A stretch of 64,000 nt of DNA from Candidatus Peregrinibacteria bacterium (lineage in GTDB: Bacteria; Patescibacteriota; Gracilibacteria; Peribacterales; Peribacteraceae), in contig JAUSFD010000025.1 in assembly GCA_030649955.1 (NCBI GenBank), positions 1 to 64,000 on the forward strand, read 5' to 3'. Below the pieces are notes generated by a model. That model saw only the letters and a program-made list of their open reading frames with translations. It was not told the origin of the DNA and did not search any database. Of this stretch, positions 35,529 to 43,295 are shown piece by piece. Numbering within the stretch: position 1 is the stretch's first letter; each line of letters opens with the position of its first letter. The position numbers and the translations under genes were made by a program.

Positions 35529-35641
35529 ACATTGAGCCTATCAGAAAAAGTGATACTATTCAACATTTTTTCACTTAAACAACCGATGGCTCCCCTGATT
35601 GGCTGTTTTCCGAACTTATGACGATCTACAGAAGCATCCGC

Positions 35642-35699
35642 AATGTAGAATATTGGATACGTCGTCATTCCACATTCAATATTCTATATTCAACATTCT
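35642..35699. repeat. short-word palindrome, aatgtag/aatattg class
   Basis: Left words aatgtag, aatattg and right words attccac, attcaat, attctat, attcaac flank a short centre. It lies between tandem minus-strand genes; the region 35529-35641 otherwise shows no gene. Confidence 0.75.
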
Positions 35700-35701
35700 C
35701 G

Positions 35702-36091
35702 TTAGATTTGTGCACCTGTTGCCGTTGCCTCTGATGCTCCTTGGTCCCCCTCCGCCTGGGGCTGCTGGGTCGTCCCCGTTCCCCAGAGGAGCTTCTGAAT
35801 GTCGAGGCTCCAGAAATTGAGGACGAGGAGGAAGAGGAAGAGTGCAGTGAGGGGGAGACCGATGAGGATCTTCAGAAGCCACCGGTAGCGCTCGCCACGG
35901 ATGCTGTTGTACAGACTCGTGCCACCGAAGACGACTGCACTGAGGGCGAGGGGGAGATCAGCGACTTGCAACCACCAAGCTGCCCACGGCGCTTCGACCC
36001 CGTTCTGCAGGAGGATGTACGCAACGAAGAACGTGAGGACGAGGATGTAGAACAGGAATGCCGACACGCGATTGAGGAGCATAGGGGGCAT
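35702..36091 (-). CDS. small membrane protein
   Basis: A 129-residue protein with three or four transmembrane helices: VSAFLFYILVLTFFVAYIL, VADLPLALSAVVFGGTSLY, and WLLKILIGLPLTALFLFLLV. A polar tail follows (GTGTTQQPQAEGDQGASEATATGAQ). The family is unknown to me. It follows rpmH by 25 nt on the same strand, where many bacteria carry rnpA, but it shows no RNase P protein motif. Starts at 36091 and 36082 are both possible. The Gln/Ala-rich tail ends at the palindrome beginning at 35642. Confidence 0.7.
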   Translation of the reverse strand: MPPMLLNRVSAFLFYILVLTFFVAYILLQNGVEAPWAAWWLQVADLPLALSAVVFGGTSLYNSIRGERYRWLLKILIGLPLTALFLFLLVLNFWSLDIQKLLWGTGTTQQPQAEGDQGASEATATGAQI

Positions 36092-36116
36092 CGGGAGAGA
36101 ACCCGTCAGAGACGGC

Positions 36117-36260
36117 TCATAAACCCTTCTTCTGCACCGTGAGCCGCTTCCTGCCTGCACGGCGGCGGCGGGCCAGCACTTTGCGGCCGTCGGACGTCGC
36201 ACTCCGGGAACGGAAGCCGTGCTTTCGGAGCCGTTTGCGCCACTTCAGTTTATTGAGCAT
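36117..36260 (-). CDS. rpmH: 50S ribosomal protein L34
   Basis: A 47-residue basic protein, the normal L34 size. The signature [20 protein letters not shown] then [15 protein letters not shown] is unmistakable. L34 is a small large-subunit protein. In most bacteria rpmH begins the rpmH-rnpA-yidC cluster next to the origin. Here rnpA and yidC are not adjacent, and the DnaA-box cluster is 24 kb away. Confidence 0.96.
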   Translation of the reverse strand: MLNKLKWRKRLRKHGFRSRSATSDGRKVLARRRRAGRKRLTVQKKGL

Positions 36261-36332
36261 AGCTAGGGCAGAGTAAAGAGAAAATGCAAGGAAGTCCAGA
36301 CCGAATCCTCAACTCCCTAGACCCGCATGCAC

Positions 36333-36406
36333 CGTTTATTCGTTTACTCGTTGATTCGTTTATTCGAATGGATGAGAATTCGAGTAAACGAGTAAACCAA
36401 TCAACG
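36333..36406. repeat. short-word palindrome, cgtttact class, left copy of a pair
   Basis: Left words cgtttatt, cgtttact, cgttgatt, cgtttatt and right words gagtaaac, gagtaaac, caatcaac flank the loop cgaatggatgagaat. It lies between divergent genes. Including the loop it is almost identical to 37753-37836. Confidence 0.88.
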
Positions 36407-36475
36407 ACGCTTGGCCCAGAGGGAAATACGGGGGACACCTTGCACCTTGCAGTATCTCCCCTAGACTTCGCCGCG

Positions 36476-37735
36476 ATGTACACCGTGAATCCCCTCCCCT
36501 CCGGTCTCCCTGTCCTCACCGCTCCCATCGACGGGACAGAGGCATTCACGGTCATGGTCTTCGCGGGGGCGGGCTCCCGGTACGAGACGCACGAAGAGCG
36601 CGGCATCAGCCACTTCCTGGAGCACATGTTCTTCAAGGGGGGCAACAAGTTCAAGAATACGAAGGAGGTGAGTGCGGCGATCGACGGCGTGGGCGGCGAC
36701 TTCAACGCATTCACAGGGAAAGAGTATGCAGGCTACTACGTGAAAGCGGCGGCGAGTCAGGTGGAGCTCGCGTGTGATGTGCTGAGCGACATGCTCCTCC
36801 ACGCATCGTTCCCGCAGGAGGAGATCGAGAAGGAGCGCGGCGTGATCATCGAGGAGGAACGCATGTACCAGGACACGCCGATGTACCGCGCGGGGTGGGA
36901 CTTCGAGGAGCTGCTCTTCGGCGATCACCCGTTGGGATGGGATACGATCGGCCGCGAGGAGGTGATCCGCTCGGTGAACCAGGCGGACTTCCAGAAGCAC
37001 AAGGACGCCCTCTACACGCCGCAGAACACGGTGCTCACCTTCGCGGGGAAGATCACGGTGGAGCGCGCGCAGGAGCTCGCGGAGCGGTACTTCGCGCCCT
37101 TAGGAGGGAAAGGGAAGAGCACATTCAAAGCCCTCACGGAGTACGGGAAGGATCGCGTGTACCTGCGGACGAAGAAGACAGAGCAAGCGCACCTCGTCCT
37201 GGGTGTCCCGAGCGTGAGCTCACAGGATGAGCACCACTTCGCGCACAAACTCCTCGCGATCATCCTCGGCGGGAACATGAGCTCGCGCATGTTCCTCTCC
37301 GTGCGAGAAGCGCGTGGACTCTGCTACTACATCTCGACAGAGACGGACAGTTACCTCGATGCCGGTGCGCTCTCCACACGAGCGGGCGTCGACCAGTCGC
37401 GCTTGCACGAGGCGATTGCGGCGATCAAAGAGGAGTACATGCTCTGCGCGAAGGACGGCATCACGGATGAGGAGCTGGTCCGTGCGAAGGCGTACCTGAA
37501 AGGGAAGACAACGCTCTCCCTCGAGGACAGCGAGGAGCGCGCGCACTTCTTCGGCAAGCAGCTGCTGCTCTATCCAAAGGTGCGCGAAGTGAGCGAGTAC
37601 TTCCGCGAAATCGACAAGGTAACGATCGACCAGGTGAACGCGCTCGCGAAGCGCCTCCTCAAGCTCGATGCCCTGCGCCTCGTTGTCATTGGGAAGGAGG
37701 AAGGGAAAGCGACGCTCGAGAATCTTCTGAAGTAA
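36476..37735 (+). CDS. M16 family zinc peptidase (processing-peptidase-like)
   Basis: A 419-residue single-unit M16 protease like PqqL/mitochondrial processing peptidase beta. The inverted zinc motif HFLEH is in ERGISHFLEHMFFKG (about residues 41-45), and the distal Glu lies in the KERGVIIEEERMYQD helix about 75 residues later. Domain 2 has the R-Y motif region MFLSVREARGLCYYIS. Bacterial homologues degrade peptides in the cytoplasm, usually as dimers. The ATG at 36476 is chosen by homology. The gene is flanked on both sides by near-identical copies of the cgtttact palindrome, as if it were a small cassette. Confidence 0.93.
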   Translation: MYTVNPLPSGLPVLTAPIDGTEAFTVMVFAGAGSRYETHEERGISHFLEHMFFKGGNKFKNTKEVSAAIDGVGGDFNAFTGKEYAGYYVKAAASQVELACDVLSDMLLHASFPQEEIEKERGVIIEEERMYQDTPMYRAGWDFEELLFGDHPLGWDTIGREEVIRSVNQADFQKHKDALYTPQNTVLTFAGKITVERAQELAERYFAPLGGKGKSTFKALTEYGKDRVYLRTKKTEQAHLVLGVPSVSSQDEHHFAHKLLAIILGGNMSSRMFLSVREARGLCYYISTETDSYLDAGALSTRAGVDQSRLHEAIAAIKEEYMLCAKDGITDEELVRAKAYLKGKTTLSLEDSEERAHFFGKQLLLYPKVREVSEYFREIDKVTIDQVNALAKRLLKLDALRLVVIGKEEGKATLENLLK

Positions 37736-37752
37736 TTCGAGACCACGAGTTT

Positions 37753-37836
37753 CGTTTATTTGTTTACTCGTTGATTCGTGTATTCGAATGGATGAGAACT
37801 CGAGTAAACGAATAAACCAATCAACGAATAAACGAA
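37753..37836. repeat. short-word palindrome, cgtttact class, right copy of a pair
   Basis: About 70 aligned bases match 36333-36406 with roughly four differences, including the same loop cgaatggatgaga. It carries one extra word (gaataaac) on its right arm. It lies between the tandem M16 and ndk genes. Confidence 0.88.
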
Positions 37837-37919
37837 CCTCTCATCGAATTCCTGTACGGAATTCGGAGTTGTTCCCTGTAAGGTTTACGCCTAGTATCTT
37901 CGCCACTTCCTCCACTCCC

Positions 37920-38339
37920 ATGGAACGCACCCTCATCCTCCTCAAGCCCGACGCCGTCCAGAAGCGCATGTGCGGCAAGGTGATCTCCCGCTTCGAGCAG
38001 GAGGGTCTCACGATCCGCGGCTGCAAGATGCTGCACCTCAATCCCGCAGTACTGCGCGAGCACTACGCGCACATCGCGGATAAGCCCTTCTACCCAGAGG
38101 TGGAGGATTTCATGGGATCAGCACCGGTCATCGCTCTCGTACTGGAAGGAGACAATGCCGTGGCAAAAGTACGGGACATGCTCGGCGTCACCGATAGTCG
38201 CAAGGCCGCTCCTGGAACGATCCGTGCGGAGCTCGGCGTCGATCAGATGGTGAACGTTGCACACGCTTCGGATAGCCCAGAGACCGCGGTGAAAGAAGTG
38301 AAGCGCTTCTTCTCTGAGGACGAGCTATTCGAGTACTGA
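37920..38339 (+). CDS. ndk: nucleoside diphosphate kinase
   Basis: A 139-residue Ndk, which balances NTP and dNTP pools by phosphoryl transfer through a histidine. ERTLILLKPDAVQKRMCGKV opens the protein, and KPFYPEVEDFMGSAPV and GVTDSRKAAPGTIRAELG follow. The active site NVAHASDSPETAVKE holds the phosphorylated His (usually NxxHGSDS; here AHASDS). Length is normal. The ATG at 37920 agrees with homology. Confidence 0.97.
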   Translation: MERTLILLKPDAVQKRMCGKVISRFEQEGLTIRGCKMLHLNPAVLREHYAHIADKPFYPEVEDFMGSAPVIALVLEGDNAVAKVRDMLGVTDSRKAAPGTIRAELGVDQMVNVAHASDSPETAVKEVKRFFSEDELFEY

Positions 38340-38356
38340 GGGAATCCGGAAGAAAA

Positions 38357-38424
38357 TGGACAATGTACAATGTGCAATGGTCTGCTCTCAATGTTCCACA
38401 ATTGTCCATTGTTCATTGAACATT
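38357..38424. repeat. short-word palindrome, ggacaatgt class
   Basis: Left words tggacaa, tgtacaa, tgtgcaa and right words attgtcc, attgttc, attgaac face each other around tctgctctcaatg. It sits between the convergent ndk and S41 protease genes. Confidence 0.78.
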
Positions 38425-38427
38425 CGG

Positions 38428-39714
38428 TCACTCAGATTCCTCCACAACCTTTAGCCGATCTTTGGAGAGATCCTCTTTGTCGGTAATCCACTCAATCGCG
38501 GCCTCGAGTTGGGGATCACGTTCGGCTTCGTAGTCCTCAGTACTGCGATCGACTTTGATATCGGGTTCGATACCCTCCTTCGCGAGATTGCGACCCTTCG
38601 GAGTGAGCCAGTGCGCGACGGTGACGCGGAGGCTGGAGCCACCAGGGAGATCGATCACTTCCTGCACGGTGCCCTTGCCAAAGCTCTTCATGCCAATGAT
38701 CTTCGCACGGCCATGATCTTGCAGAGCACCTGCGACAATCTCCGACGCACTCGCGGAACCTTGGTTGATGATCACCGCAAGGGGGACATCCGGCAACAGC
38801 GGGCGGCCGTAGACGTAGTGCCGCTCTGGTTCGCCTTCTCTGCGCTCAACGGAGACGACTTCCCCCTGGGTGAGGAAGAGCGACGTGAGCTCCACTGCCC
38901 CTTCCAGGTACCCACCGCCATTGAACCGCAGGTCGATGACGATACCCTTCAACGGTTCATCCTTGAACTCCTTCACGGCGTTGCGGATCTCCTCGATGCT
39001 GCCATCCCCAAACTGGTTCAAGGCAATGTACCCAACCGAGCCGCTCTGGGTCTTCTTGATCTCCGATTCCACACTCGGGATGGTGATTTCCTCACGCACG
39101 ATGGTGAACGTGCGCGGCTCCCGCTCTCCCGGGCGCACGATCTTCAGCTTCACTTCCGTCCCCTCTTTCCCGCGGATGCGCCGCACCACTTGATTGAGCG
39201 ACTCGCCATCCACATCGTTGCCATCGACCTCCGTGATGATGTCCTCCGGCAGCAGACCCGCCTTCGCCGCAGGAGATCCCTTGAGGGGAGCCACGACAAC
39301 AACCAGACCATCGCGCAGGGTCAGCTCCGCGCCAATGCCCTGCAGTGTTCCCTGTAGCGCCTCGCGGAAATCCTTGTTCTCCGAAGGTGTCATGAAGACC
39401 GTGTAGGGATCGTCGACTGCGCGGACCATCCCCTCGATCGCCCCAAAAACGAGGGGGGTCACCTCCAGGTCCTCCGGGGCAATGTAGTGCTTGATGAGGA
39501 GCCGCCACACACTCCAGAGAAGGGAAATATCCACTTCCTTCTGAGGATCGGTGACCAGCCTTCCACTGCCACTCTCCCCGGAATAGAGCATATCCAAGCG
39601 CTCCTGGGCTTCCTGGAGGATGGTCTGCTCATAGCGCGCTCCGAGCTGCCACCCCAGGAGGAGCGTGAAGATGGGGAGCAGGGCGATGGTGCTGAGGCGC
39701 AGGAAACGAGACAT
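38428..39714 (-). CDS. S41 family C-terminal processing peptidase
   Basis: A 428-residue CtpA/Prc-like serine protease. An N-terminal signal or anchor (LSTIALLPIFTLLLGWQLG) places it outside the membrane. Next come a helical segment, a PDZ domain (QGIGAELTLRDGLVVVV then PLKGSPAAKAGLLPEDIITEVDG) and the protease core. The catalytic Ser is in INQGSASASEIVAGAL, with the Lys in MKSFGKGTVQE. LRFNGGGYLEGAVEL is also conserved. It trims or degrades envelope proteins at their C-termini. It converges with ndk. Confidence 0.95.
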   Translation of the reverse strand: MSRFLRLSTIALLPIFTLLLGWQLGARYEQTILQEAQERLDMLYSGESGSGRLVTDPQKEVDISLLWSVWRLLIKHYIAPEDLEVTPLVFGAIEGMVRAVDDPYTVFMTPSENKDFREALQGTLQGIGAELTLRDGLVVVVAPLKGSPAAKAGLLPEDIITEVDGNDVDGESLNQVVRRIRGKEGTEVKLKIVRPGEREPRTFTIVREEITIPSVESEIKKTQSGSVGYIALNQFGDGSIEEIRNAVKEFKDEPLKGIVIDLRFNGGGYLEGAVELTSLFLTQGEVVSVERREGEPERHYVYGRPLLPDVPLAVIINQGSASASEIVAGALQDHGRAKIIGMKSFGKGTVQEVIDLPGGSSLRVTVAHWLTPKGRNLAKEGIEPDIKVDRSTEDYEAERDPQLEAAIEWITDKEDLSKDRLKVVEESE

Positions 39715-39756
39715 GGGAACTCAGGAGATTGATGGCTCTGGGTACGCGAGCCACTG

Positions 39757-39762
39757 TACCAT
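39757..39762 (+). promoter_or_regulatory. -10 box, leaderless
   Basis: TACCAT, preceded by TG, ends 6 nt before the GTG at 39769. The match to TATAAT is 4 of 6, but the spacing fits the other leaderless genes. Confidence 0.4.
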
Positions 39763-39768
39763 GGAACC

Positions 39769-40413
39769 GTGGCGGCTGCAGTCCGGAAATCGGCGAAATC
39801 CGCAGGGAAGCGAAAGACCCGCTCTCCCAAGGCTGCGCGTGCACAGAATGTCATTCAGAAAACCATGCGCGTCTCCGATATCCTCGCGCTCTGTCCGGAG
39901 GCAACGGGCATCGTCGCCGAGTATGGATTGCACTGCTTCAGTTGTGCATCGAACACGATGGAGACGCTCGAGGAGGGGTGCCAGAGCCACGGCTTCACCG
40001 ATGACGACATCGACGACCTGGTCACCGATCTCAATACTCTCCTCCGCGAGCGACCGGAGCGGCCCGCAACGCTCACTGTCACAGAGTCCGCTGCGAAGGC
40101 ACTGCAGGATATCGCCGAGAGCGAGGGCAAGAAGACAGAAGGCCTCGCGGTCATCGCCGATGAGCACGGCGGATTCTGCATGGAGTTCCGCTCTGCGGCA
40201 GAGAAGGGCGACAAAATATTCGGCCATGAGGAAGTTCCTCGCCTCAAAGTCTTCGCGTCTGTCCTCACACTCCAGCGCATCGGCGGATCGAGGATCGACT
40301 ACCGGGAGGGACGGTTTAAGTTAGATATGGAGGGAGATGCGTGCGGGTGTGGGAGTGGTGAGTGTGGTTGTAGGGAACAGGAATCAGGGAACCGGGAACC
40401 GGGAGTAGAGTAA
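39769..40413 (+). CDS. DUF1858 domain fused to a HesB/IscA-type iron-sulfur carrier
   Basis: A 214-residue fusion. After a basic N-terminus, residues about 33-92 are a DUF1858 domain (VSDILALCPEATGIVAEYGLHC then ASNTMETLEEGC), known beside hybrid-cluster and redox proteins. Residues about 98-200 are HesB/IscA-like (LTVTESAAKALQDIAE). The usual CSG loop reads GFCMEF, and the C-terminal pair lies in DACGCGSGECGC. It may hold or deliver Fe-S clusters with redox sensing by the first domain. The last 14 residues (EQESGNREPGVE) are encoded by a gggaaca word array. GTG start. Confidence 0.82.
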   Translation: MAAAVRKSAKSAGKRKTRSPKAARAQNVIQKTMRVSDILALCPEATGIVAEYGLHCFSCASNTMETLEEGCQSHGFTDDDIDDLVTDLNTLLRERPERPATLTVTESAAKALQDIAESEGKKTEGLAVIADEHGGFCMEFRSAAEKGDKIFGHEEVPRLKVFASVLTLQRIGGSRIDYREGRFKLDMEGDACGCGSGECGCREQESGNREPGVE

Positions 40414-40457
40414 GAGGATTCGGCCCCTGTTCCCTGTTCCCGGTTCCCTGTTCCCTT
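40372..40457. repeat. short-word palindrome, gggaaca class
   Basis: Left words agggaaca, gggaacc, gggaacc and right words tgttccc, tgttccc, ggttccc are reverse complements. The left arm overlaps the last ~42 nt of the DUF1858-IscA gene; the right arm stops 22 nt before the RNase H start. Confidence 0.9.
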
Positions 40458-40479
40458 TCGTCACGCTACCCTTGCTTCC

Positions 40480-41076
40480 ATGAAGCTCCCCGCTCCGCTG
40501 GAGCGAAAACTCGTGGAACTCTTCCCACGTGCACGGGAACGTGAGCGGTTCGTTGCGAACCTGATCGAGGAAGCGCTCTCGAAGGAATCAACGCGGGAGG
40601 AGGCGCTCCCGCAGGCCGTTGGTGGAACACTCCACCTCTTCACGGACGGCGGATCGCGCGGGAATCCGGGGCAGGCGGCGATCGGCTGTGTCCTGGAGGA
40701 TCCGAAGAGCGGGACGATTCTCAAGGAGCACGCGGAGCGCATCGGTATAGAGACGAACAACGTCGCGGAGTACCGCGCGCTCATCGAGGGATTGAAGATT
40801 GCCGAGGAATACCGCCCCAATCGCCTCATCTGTCACCTCGACTCCGAGCTCATCGTGAAGCAGCTCAATGGGGAGTATCGAGTGAAGATGCAGACCCTGC
40901 AGCCGCTCGTCGAGGAGATTAAGGAGCTCTCCATGGGCTTCCCGGACATCGTCTTCAAGCACATTCCCCGCGAGGACAATCACCGCGCAGATGCCCTCGT
41001 GAACCGCGCCCTCGATGAGCTGCCGCCCCCGGCGTTCCAACCTACGACCCACCCGCGGCCGCCTTCGTTGTTTTGA
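40480..41076 (+). CDS. ribonuclease HI family protein
   Basis: A 198-residue RNase H of the archaeal/bacterial type I short group. The four acidic residues of the active site appear in FTDGGSRGNPG (Asp about 52), NNVAEYRAL (Glu about 92), CHLDSELIVKQLNG (Asp about 117) and REDNHRADALVNRAL (Asp about 168). It cuts RNA in RNA-DNA hybrids, for example R-loops and primers. The N-terminal 45 residues are a helical extension (KLVELFPRARERERFVANLIEE) without the hybrid-binding motif of eukaryotic enzymes. Confidence 0.93.
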   Translation: MKLPAPLERKLVELFPRARERERFVANLIEEALSKESTREEALPQAVGGTLHLFTDGGSRGNPGQAAIGCVLEDPKSGTILKEHAERIGIETNNVAEYRALIEGLKIAEEYRPNRLICHLDSELIVKQLNGEYRVKMQTLQPLVEEIKELSMGFPDIVFKHIPREDNHRADALVNRALDELPPPAFQPTTHPRPPSLF

Positions 41077-41082
41077 AACATC

Positions 41083-41149
41083 CTCCTACCGCAGCGCGGG
41101 TTCGTTACCCGCGCGGACCACCGGGGTAGCCGAACCCCGGCTGCGGAAG
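41083..41149. repeat. three-way-junction palindrome
   Basis: An outer stem CCGCAG (41089-41094) with CTGCGG (41141-41146), extended by CATCCT/AGGATG, encloses two hairpins: CGCGGGT-tcgtt-ACCCGCG (41095-41113) and CCGGGGT...ACCCCGG (41121-41140). It lies in the 128-nt gap between the RNase H and VanW genes. The second hairpin recurs at 50892-50935. Confidence 0.75.
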
Positions 41150-41204
41150 GATGAACTCCGCGAAACCATTGCATTGCCCCACATCTCCCTCACAATATTC
41201 GCTC

Positions 41205-42470
41205 ATGCGTCCGCTCCTCCTCACGGCGCTCGCTCTATGCGTGCTCTCCGTAGCGTGTCCATCCGCGGATGCTGCGTACCCGCCCATCACGTACCGGTAC
41301 CGGCATTTCCTCTTCACCATCGATCCCGACGCGCATCCGGAGTGGCAGACGCCAGAGGAAGTATGGCTCTACCGCGGCGCCCCCGTGCGCCCGCCAGCGG
41401 AGCTCCGCGTGGATGGGGACGAGATACCACCGCTGCCCCCGGGAATGATTCGCTCGCAGAGAGTGGCGTGGAACGCGGAGGCGATCCGCGCGACGATCGC
41501 GGCGGAGATTGCAGCGAAGTTCGATAGACCTGCGCGCAACGTGGTCATCCGCCGTGCCGCGAGCGGCAGCATCGTCTTCGACGGCGTTGGTCTCCCCGGC
41601 AGGAGGGTAGACCTCGCTCTCGCTGCAGCCCTCACGGTGGAAGCGATCGAGCGCGGAGGGGCGGAGGTGGTGCTGCCGGTCATCGAGCTACCGGCAGAGG
41701 TCACCGTGGACGATGCAGAACTCTCCGCCCTCGGTATCCGCGAGGTGGTGACAGTCGGGGAGTCGAACTACACCGGCTCACCCGAGGCGCGGAAGCACAA
41801 CATCGCCGTTGGGCTGAGCAAGTTCAATGGTCACATCATCCTGGCGGGGGAGACATTCTCATTCAATGAAGTCCTCGGGGACGTCAATGCATCGACAGGC
41901 TACCGGAAGGAGCTCGTGATCCTGGGTGACCAGACGCTGCCTGACTACGGCGGCGGGCTCTGCCAGGTGAGTACGACCGCGTACCGCGGCGCGTGGGAGT
42001 ACGGGCTCCCCATTACGCAGCGCCGCAACCACAGCTACGCCGTGAGCTACTACAGCCCTCAGGGGACGGACGCGACGATCTACCCGCCACACACGGACAT
42101 GCAGTTCACGAACGACTCGCCCGCGGCACTCCTCCTGCAGACGTACGCGGAGGACAACCGAGCGTACTTCATCTACTACGGCACGCGCGACGCGCGCGCA
42201 TCCGAGATCATTGGACCCTTCACCTGGGGCTACACTGCCCCGCCAGCAGATCGTACCGAGTACACGACAGACATCGCAGCAGGTACGCGTAGGAAGGTGG
42301 GGGACAAGCACCCGGGTATGAAGACCCTGTGGTTCCGCTCGCTCACGAGCCCCAGCGGTGAAGAGCGTCTGGAGAGCGTGTTTTCGGGATACGAAGCCCG
42401 TCCTCTCTTCTACCAGATTGGGATAGATGCGGAGGCAGACGTCCCCGATTGGTTCGATGCCACAGAATGA
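41205..42470 (+). CDS. VanW family exported protein
   Basis: A 421-residue protein with a signal peptide (MRPLLLTALALCVLSVACPSADA; a lipobox-like SVAC also fits). The VanW domain occupies about residues 180-320: NIAVGLSKFNGHIILAGETFSFNEVLG, then LPDYGGGLCQVSTTAYRGAWEYGLPITQRRNHSYAVSYY compressed across about 40 residues. The invariant GGGLCQVSTT motif is present. VanW proteins are widespread in Gram-positive and Candidate Phyla Radiation envelopes, and their function is unknown despite the vancomycin-cluster name. The N-terminal 150 residues resemble a peptidoglycan-binding-4-like region. The start at 41205 is set by the signal peptide. Confidence 0.9.
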   Translation: MRPLLLTALALCVLSVACPSADAAYPPITYRYRHFLFTIDPDAHPEWQTPEEVWLYRGAPVRPPAELRVDGDEIPPLPPGMIRSQRVAWNAEAIRATIAAEIAAKFDRPARNVVIRRAASGSIVFDGVGLPGRRVDLALAAALTVEAIERGGAEVVLPVIELPAEVTVDDAELSALGIREVVTVGESNYTGSPEARKHNIAVGLSKFNGHIILAGETFSFNEVLGDVNASTGYRKELVILGDQTLPDYGGGLCQVSTTAYRGAWEYGLPITQRRNHSYAVSYYSPQGTDATIYPPHTDMQFTNDSPAALLLQTYAEDNRAYFIYYGTRDARASEIIGPFTWGYTAPPADRTEYTTDIAAGTRRKVGDKHPGMKTLWFRSLTSPSGEERLESVFSGYEARPLFYQIGIDAEADVPDWFDATE

Positions 42471-42478
42471 ACCATGAG

Positions 42479-42498
42479 GGCAGGCATACTTGCCTGCC
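42479..42498 (+). terminator. intrinsic-terminator-like hairpin after vanW
   Basis: GGCAGGCA-tact-TGCCTGCC is a perfect 8-bp stem beginning 9 nt after the stop codon, followed by gactttt. It separates the convergent VanW and recO genes. Confidence 0.65.
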
Positions 42499-42531
42499 GA
42501 CTTTTGGCATCCCTGGAAAATTCCAATTTCC

Positions 42532-43185
42532 TCAAGAAGGACTTCCGTGCATGAGCGCCGCAGAGACTCCTGCTGACTTGAGCGGTCCACGGAGGTGATC
42601 GCCTAAAAAGCGCTCCGTCAGAGAACGGAGGTGACGCGCCGAGGATATTTTCGGGAGTGAGAGGAATCGCCCCTCCCGCGCAGCCTGTAGGAAAATCTTT
42701 TCTTCGTCCGTTAGATCGGCGAAGAACCGCGGGTTATCGCCAGACGGGAGGAGGCCCAGCTCCCGGAGGAGCACGATCCTGTACGCGAGCACGGCATTCT
42801 GCGGCGCCTCGGCGCAGGCAGCGAGGAAACCCAAGGTCGCCTCGAAGAGGGCAGGCATCGGCTCATCGTTCTCCGTGAGAGCGAGGAGGAGCTCTATTCC
42901 CTGCTCAGCCTCGGCGAACTGCCGGAGGGAGGGGTGCGGGCGATCGAGCGCCTCGATACGCTGCGCGGACGTGATGAGAATACCGCCGCGACTCTCACTC
43001 ACACCGACCGTGACGGCGCTGAGGGGGAGGAGCGATCCTCCCATGCGGCTCTTCACCTTCCGCACGCCATTGGCGCGCGCAGCTAGTCGCCCTCGTTCGT
43101 GCGTGAAGAGAATGCAGAACCGGTCCGCTTCACCAACATCGTAGGTGCGGAGGACGATGGCCTGGAGTGTCTGGGATCGCGACAT
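42532..43185 (-). CDS. recO: DNA repair protein RecO
   Basis: A 217-residue RecO, which anneals single strands and loads RecA together with RecR. The N-terminal OB fold shows SQTLQAIVLRTYDVGEADRFC then LFTHERGRLAARANGVRK. A helical domain with GIELLLALTENDEPMPALFE follows. The usual zinc-finger cysteines are absent, as in many short RecO proteins. The start at 43185 is chosen by homology; a tgtccac word array reaches to within one base of the ATG, much as at recR. Confidence 0.9.
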   Translation of the reverse strand: MSRSQTLQAIVLRTYDVGEADRFCILFTHERGRLAARANGVRKVKSRMGGSLLPLSAVTVGVSESRGGILITSAQRIEALDRPHPSLRQFAEAEQGIELLLALTENDEPMPALFEATLGFLAACAEAPQNAVLAYRIVLLRELGLLPSGDNPRFFADLTDEEKIFLQAAREGRFLSLPKISSARHLRSLTERFLGDHLRGPLKSAGVSAALMHGSPS

Positions 43186-43188
43186 CAG

Positions 43189-43295
43189 AACGGACAGTGG
43201 ACAGTGGATAATGGACAATCCACTAGTAAAGCTGGGAGTTCGTTATCCTCCAACCGATTCGTCATTGTCCACTGTCAATTGTCCACTGTCCACTA
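43189..43295. repeat. short-word palindrome, tgtccac class
   Basis: Left arm words ggacagt, ggacagt, ggataat, ggacaat (43189-43220) face right arm words attgtcc, actgtca, attgtcc, actgtcc (43264-43291). It fills the gap between the tandem ftsX and recO genes. Confidence 0.88.
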
